This document shows, piece by piece, positions 60,520-64,000 of a DNA stretch of 64,000 nucleotides. The notes beneath the pieces are model-generated. The model was given only the letters and a program-made list of their open reading frames with translations, ran no database searches and was not told the DNA's origin. Location of the stretch: the NCBI GenBank assembly GCA_028689585.1, contig JAQVCW010000008.1:1-64000 (forward strand). The letters are read 5' to 3'. The first letter of the stretch is position 1. Every line of letters starts with the position of its first letter. The stretch is from Lachnospiraceae bacterium (GTDB lineage Bacteria > Bacillota > Clostridia > Lachnospirales > Lachnospiraceae). The position numbers were made by a program, and so were the translations under genes.

Positions 60520-63318
60520 ATGGCATCAAATTCAACAAAAAAGAATACGGTTACGAGAAAATCCAGCGGTCAGAGAACTACGGCCGCTGCAAAAAAAACG
60601 ACAGCGAATTCATCGGCTGCTTCTGCCAGCAAATCATCTGCAGGCAGGAAAACTTCCGTCAGCAGAAAGTCTTCCGGGACGCGCAGTACAGCATCGAAAT
60701 ACAAAACGGAAGAACACACGGATCCGCTTTTGTTTTTTGAGATTTTTTTATGGATCATGCTGGCTGTTTCTGTGCTTCTGCTGATCAGCTTATTTGGGAT
60801 CGGCGGTTTTGTGGGAGAAGCGGTCAGCGGATTCTGCTATGGCTGTTTTGGCGTGATGGCTTATCCGTTTCCATTTATGCTGTTCTTTATGACTGCATTT
60901 TTGATCTCCAATCGCAGAAGCAGGATTGCAAAAATAAAGGCTGCCAGTGTCGGTGGTCTTTATCTTATTCTCTGCGGCATCATGGAACTGCTGCTGCTGG
61001 GATATACCAGCGGCTATGACCTGATCGAATATTATCAGGCCGGAGTCAAATATAAAACCGGCGGCGGCATTGTGGGCGGAGCTTTTGTGGAGCTGTTTTG
61101 TCCGGCCATCGGTGTGGTGGGTGCTTATATTATTCTGTTTATCATGGCAATCATCTGTCTGGTGCTGATTACCCAGCGGTCACTGTTCGCAGGGGTGAAG
61201 CACCGCAGCAGCCAGATTTATCAAAATGCAAGAGAAGGACAGGCAAGGCGCAGGGAGATGGCGGCCGAGCGCAGGGAATATTATAAGGAGAATCCGGAAG
61301 TTTTTACTTTAAAAGATACACTGAAGGATTCCCAGGGTAAAGCTGAGGATTATTCTATTTTGCCAAAGGAACCAAGGATCAGCAACCGGGTGAGCGGAGT
61401 TACGACAGAGACAGATCTGTCCGGCTTTCCGAAATTGCGTCGGGATGACATTCACGAAGTGGTGCCGAAAAAGACAGGGACAAAAATTGATGTTCCGATG
61501 CTTGATTTTACGATACAGGGAGCGAAGCCGGATTATTTCCAGACTCTGGATACTCCATCATCAGCAGCAGAGCCGATTTCCTTTGAAGAGGACATCACGG
61601 AAGAAAATGATCTTCCCGTGATGGAAGAACTGCCGCAAAAGCAGGAAGAGAAGCAAGCAGATGAAGAAGTCATGGGGGAAGAGGAGCCTGTTTTGGAGCC
61701 GGCGGCCCCAGCATCCGCCAGACAGGAAACGGATCAGCCGGAGAGAAAAAGCCAGAGAAAGCCTCATGCCTCGGCAGAGGAGATTGAAGAGAGCGTCAAC
61801 AGCGTAGCCCAGGAGATGGCAAAGACAGCGGCCGCAGTAAAACCAAAATACTATTTCCCGCCTGTTAATTTACTGAAAAAGCCATCCAGGGAGCAGAAAG
61901 GAAATTCCAGCGTGGAGCTGCGGGAGACAGCGCAGAAGCTTCAGCAGACACTCCATACCTTTGGCGTGAATGTGAAGATCACCAATGTGAGCTGTGGTCC
62001 CAGCGTTACCCGGTATGAACTGATGCCGGAGATGGGTGTCAAGGTGAGCAGAATCGTTAATCTGACTGATGATATCAAGTTGAATCTGGCGGCGGCGGAT
62101 ATTCGTATCGAAGCGCCGATCCCCGGAAAGGCCGCGGTGGGTATCGAAGTTCCCAATAAAGAATCCAGCGGTGTACTGCTGCGGGAGCTTTTGGAATCAG
62201 ATGAATTTAAAAACCATCCTTCCAACCTGGCGTATGCGGTGGGAAAGGATATTGGCGGCAATATCATTGTATCCGACATCGGCAAGATGCCCCATCTTTT
62301 GATCGCGGGAGCCACCGGCTCCGGTAAATCGGTATTTATCAATACTCTGATCATGAGCATTATCTATAAAGCAAAGCCGGATGAGGTCAAGATGATCATG
62401 ATTGATCCGAAGGTGGTGGAGCTGAGTGTATACAATGGGATTCCCCATCTGTTCATTCCTGTGGTCACCGATCCGAAAAAGGCGGCCGGGGCTCTGAACT
62501 GGGGCGTGGCGGAAATGACGCAGCGGTACCAGAAATTTGCTGAAATGGGCGTCCGGGATCTAAAGGGCTACAACGCAAGGATCGAGGCGGTCAGGGACAT
62601 CGAACCGGCAGAGGGAGAAGAAAAACCGGAGAAGCTTCCGCAGATCGTGATTATTGTAGACGAGCTGGCGGATCTGATGATGGTGGCTTCCGGAGAGGTG
62701 GAAGAGGCCATCTGCCGTCTGGCTCAGTTGGCCAGAGCGGCGGGGATTCATCTGGTGATTGCCACCCAGCGTCCGTCCGTAGATGTTATCACCGGGCTGA
62801 TCAAGGCAAATATGCCTTCCAGAATCGCATTTTCGGTTTCCTCCGGAGTGGATTCCAGGACGATCCTGGATATGAACGGAGCGGAAAAGCTGCTGGGAAA
62901 TGGGGATATGCTGTTTGCCCCCCAGACCTACAAGAAGCCGGCCCGAATTCAGGGAGCCTTTGTTTCAGATAAAGAAGTATCCGATGTGGTGGATTTCCTG
63001 AAGGAAAAGAACACCGGCGAGCAGTATGCGGCGGATCTGGAAGCCCAGATCGAGCAGGTGCAAAAAAGCGCTTCCTCTGTATTGACCGGCGGCGGAGATG
63101 TGGATGAGCTGTTTGCGGATGCCGGAAAGTTTATTATTGAGAAGGACAAGGCTTCTATCGGCATGCTGCAGCGTTACTTTAAAATTGGCTTTAACCGTGC
63201 TGCCAGAATTATGGATCAGCTCTCCGATGCCGGTGTGGTGGGGGCGGAAGAGGGCACTAAACCGCGAAAAATAGTGATGTCCATGGAACAATTCGAAAAT
63301 TATCTGGAAGAAAACTAA
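60520..63318 (+). CDS. ftsK: DNA translocase FtsK/SpoIIIE
   Basis: Pumps chromosomal DNA through the closing septum. 932 residues: basic Ser/Thr/Lys-rich start (about 1-65), four or five helices (about 70-210), an acidic linker (to about 420), the motor with Walker A GATGSGKS near 597 and Walker B IVIIVDELADLMM near 710, and a C-terminal gamma winged helix (QRYFKIGFNRAARIMDQL). GACAGGGGAAAAAGA precedes the ATG. Ends at 63318 well short of the NfnA gene. Confidence 0.97.
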   Translation: MASNSTKKNTVTRKSSGQRTTAAAKKTTANSSAASASKSSAGRKTSVSRKSSGTRSTASKYKTEEHTDPLLFFEIFLWIMLAVSVLLLISLFGIGGFVGEAVSGFCYGCFGVMAYPFPFMLFFMTAFLISNRRSRIAKIKAASVGGLYLILCGIMELLLLGYTSGYDLIEYYQAGVKYKTGGGIVGGAFVELFCPAIGVVGAYIILFIMAIICLVLITQRSLFAGVKHRSSQIYQNAREGQARRREMAAERREYYKENPEVFTLKDTLKDSQGKAEDYSILPKEPRISNRVSGVTTETDLSGFPKLRRDDIHEVVPKKTGTKIDVPMLDFTIQGAKPDYFQTLDTPSSAAEPISFEEDITEENDLPVMEELPQKQEEKQADEEVMGEEEPVLEPAAPASARQETDQPERKSQRKPHASAEEIEESVNSVAQEMAKTAAAVKPKYYFPPVNLLKKPSREQKGNSSVELRETAQKLQQTLHTFGVNVKITNVSCGPSVTRYELMPEMGVKVSRIVNLTDDIKLNLAAADIRIEAPIPGKAAVGIEVPNKESSGVLLRELLESDEFKNHPSNLAYAVGKDIGGNIIVSDIGKMPHLLIAGATGSGKSVFINTLIMSIIYKAKPDEVKMIMIDPKVVELSVYNGIPHLFIPVVTDPKKAAGALNWGVAEMTQRYQKFAEMGVRDLKGYNARIEAVRDIEPAEGEEKPEKLPQIVIIVDELADLMMVASGEVEEAICRLAQLARAAGIHLVIATQRPSVDVITGLIKANMPSRIAFSVSSGVDSRTILDMNGAEKLLGNGDMLFAPQTYKKPARIQGAFVSDKEVSDVVDFLKEKNTGEQYAADLEAQIEQVQKSASSVLTGGGDVDELFADAGKFIIEKDKASIGMLQRYFKIGFNRAARIMDQLSDAGVVGAEEGTKPRKIVMSMEQFENYLEEN

Positions 63319-63326
63319 GGTTTTTG

Positions 63327-63355
63327 TTGAATTTTGCCATGTTTTGTTCTATACT
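63327..63355 (+). promoter_or_regulatory. Promoter of the NfnA-like gene
   Basis: TTGAAT at 63327-63332 and TATACT at 63350-63355, 17-nt spacer. It would give a leader of about 150 nt. Confidence 0.7.
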
Positions 63356-63381
63356 AAAAATATATGGCATGGTTTGATTCT

Positions 63382-63409
63382 GCCTTTTCAGTCAGAAAAG
63401 GCTGTTTTG
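63382..63409 (+). terminator. Terminator-like hairpin in the NfnA leader
   Basis: GCCTTTTC (63382-63389) and GAAAAGGC (63395-63402), loop AGTCA, then TGTTTTGG. It lies after the promoter at 63327, so it may attenuate transcription; it could alternatively end ftsK transcripts. Confidence 0.55.
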
Positions 63410-63514
63410 GTATGCCGGGATAATCTATGATTGGCAGTAAACATTACCGCCGGTCAGAATAATGTGAAACGTTACTAGTCAATGTTTTGCATAAATAATA
63501 CATGGAGGTATGTT

Positions 63515-64000
63515 ATGTACAAGATTTTGGAAGCAAAAATTCTTGCGGGCAATATCTACGAAATGGTTGTAGAAGCTCCGCGTGTTGCGAACCGCTGTCT
63601 GCCGGGTCAGTTTATTATTGTGAAGCTGGACGAAGAGGCAGAGAGAATTCCTCTTACGATCTGTGATTATGATCGCGAAAAGGGAACGATTACCATTGTA
63701 TTCCAGCCGATTGGCGCATCTACGTATAAGATTGCAGCGATGAAGGCAGGGGATGCTTTTATGGATTTTGTCGGACCGCTGGGTACTCCGTCCGAATTAT
63801 GCACGGAGCCGCTGGAAGAAGTAAAGAAAAAGAAAATTCTGTTTGTAGCAGGCGGTGTGGGTACTGCGCCGGTATATCCTCAGGTAAAATGGCTGCATGA
63901 GCATGGCATTGATGCTGATGTTATCATCGGTTCCAAGACAAAAGATCTGGTTATCCTGGAAGAAGATATGAAGAAGGTAGCCGGTAATGTATATGTAACT
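63515..64000 (+). CDS. NfnA-like FAD/NAD-binding subunit (sulfide/dihydroorotate dehydrogenase-like), 3' end missing
   Basis: 162 codons are visible and the frame is open at the window end. Starts MYKILEAKILAGNIYEMVVE, flavin-binding beta barrel with PGQFIIVKL and IPLTICDY, and the NAD-binding loop FVAGGVGTAPVYPQV. This is the pattern of the small Nfn subunit, which couples ferredoxin, NADH and NADPH by electron bifurcation; PyrK is a related alternative. ATG 63515 follows ATGGAGGTATGTT. Its partner gene (glutamate synthase-like) would be expected just beyond the window. Confidence 0.88.
   Translation, partial: MYKILEAKILAGNIYEMVVEAPRVANRCLPGQFIIVKLDEEAERIPLTICDYDREKGTITIVFQPIGASTYKIAAMKAGDAFMDFVGPLGTPSELCTEPLEEVKKKKILFVAGGVGTAPVYPQVKWLHEHGIDADVIIGSKTKDLVILEEDMKKVAGNVYVT

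Overview
This window looks like ordinary chromosome from a Gram-positive, low-to-mid GC anaerobe of the class Clostridia, most likely a Lachnospiraceae gut bacterium (Blautia/Dorea-like; genus not certain). The pointers are a SCIFF peptide with its radical SAM maturase beside a fused secDF, strong AGGAGG ribosome sites, T-box and cyclic-di-GMP riboswitches, RemA, Rex, RqcH, Csp-type subtilases and an Nfn-type flavoprotein. I see no tRNA, rRNA, transposase, prophage or CRISPR array. Layout: (1) 1-8464 is a translation and RNA-metabolism cluster: infB (5' end missing), rbfA, a DHH nanoRNase, truB, ribF, a small membrane protein, rpsO, pnp. (2) 8465-12590 is a tryptophan-type T-box leader (specifier UGG) driving an ABC importer whose lipoprotein carries a roughly 280-residue Thr/Glu/Lys/Ala linker; a 101-nt hairpin closes it. 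(3) 12634-18041 holds aroA and tyrA (minus), a variant EF-G paralogue (plus) and an SGNH esterase (minus). (4) 18230-28966 holds the SCIFF peptide, its maturase and secDF, then recJ, an unknown membrane protein, leuS and a DUF3786-like protein. (5) 28955-32092 has a 213-nt palindromic multi-hairpin element, a secreted protein of unknown function and rqcH. (6) 32323-35526 is a c-di-GMP-I riboswitch ahead of a five-domain REC-GGDEF-EAL-REC-GGDEF regulator, so the messenger probably controls its own turnover enzyme. (7) 35648-40866 is a dense housekeeping run with 4-nt overlaps: yicC, remA, gmk, rpoZ, an HdeD-like protein, rimO, pgsA, cinA C-terminal domain. (8) 41030-45221 is an accessory stretch: two small unknown genes, a short basic protein, a Cys/Gly-rich protein, and two divergent subtilases. 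(9) 45329-49118 is icd, then a cytosolic ParB-like/BMP-binding fusion back-to-back with a metallophosphoesterase. (10) 49126-49264 is an array of a GAGAACCGTCCCC-type repeat, followed by an ABC-F protein (minus). (11) 51506-55433 is rex, nnrED, alr and a mazF-type toxin without a neighbouring antitoxin. (12) 55593-64000 holds a CNNM/CorC protein, yebC, a CFI-box protein, tepA, uppP, ftsK and the start of an NfnA-like flavoprotein, cut by the window end. Non-coding DNA is unusually informative here: good TTGACA/TATAAT-type promoters with 17-nt spacers, two riboswitches, several operator-like palindromes, and at least three families of short repeated hairpins (44 nt, 46 nt and 13 nt units).
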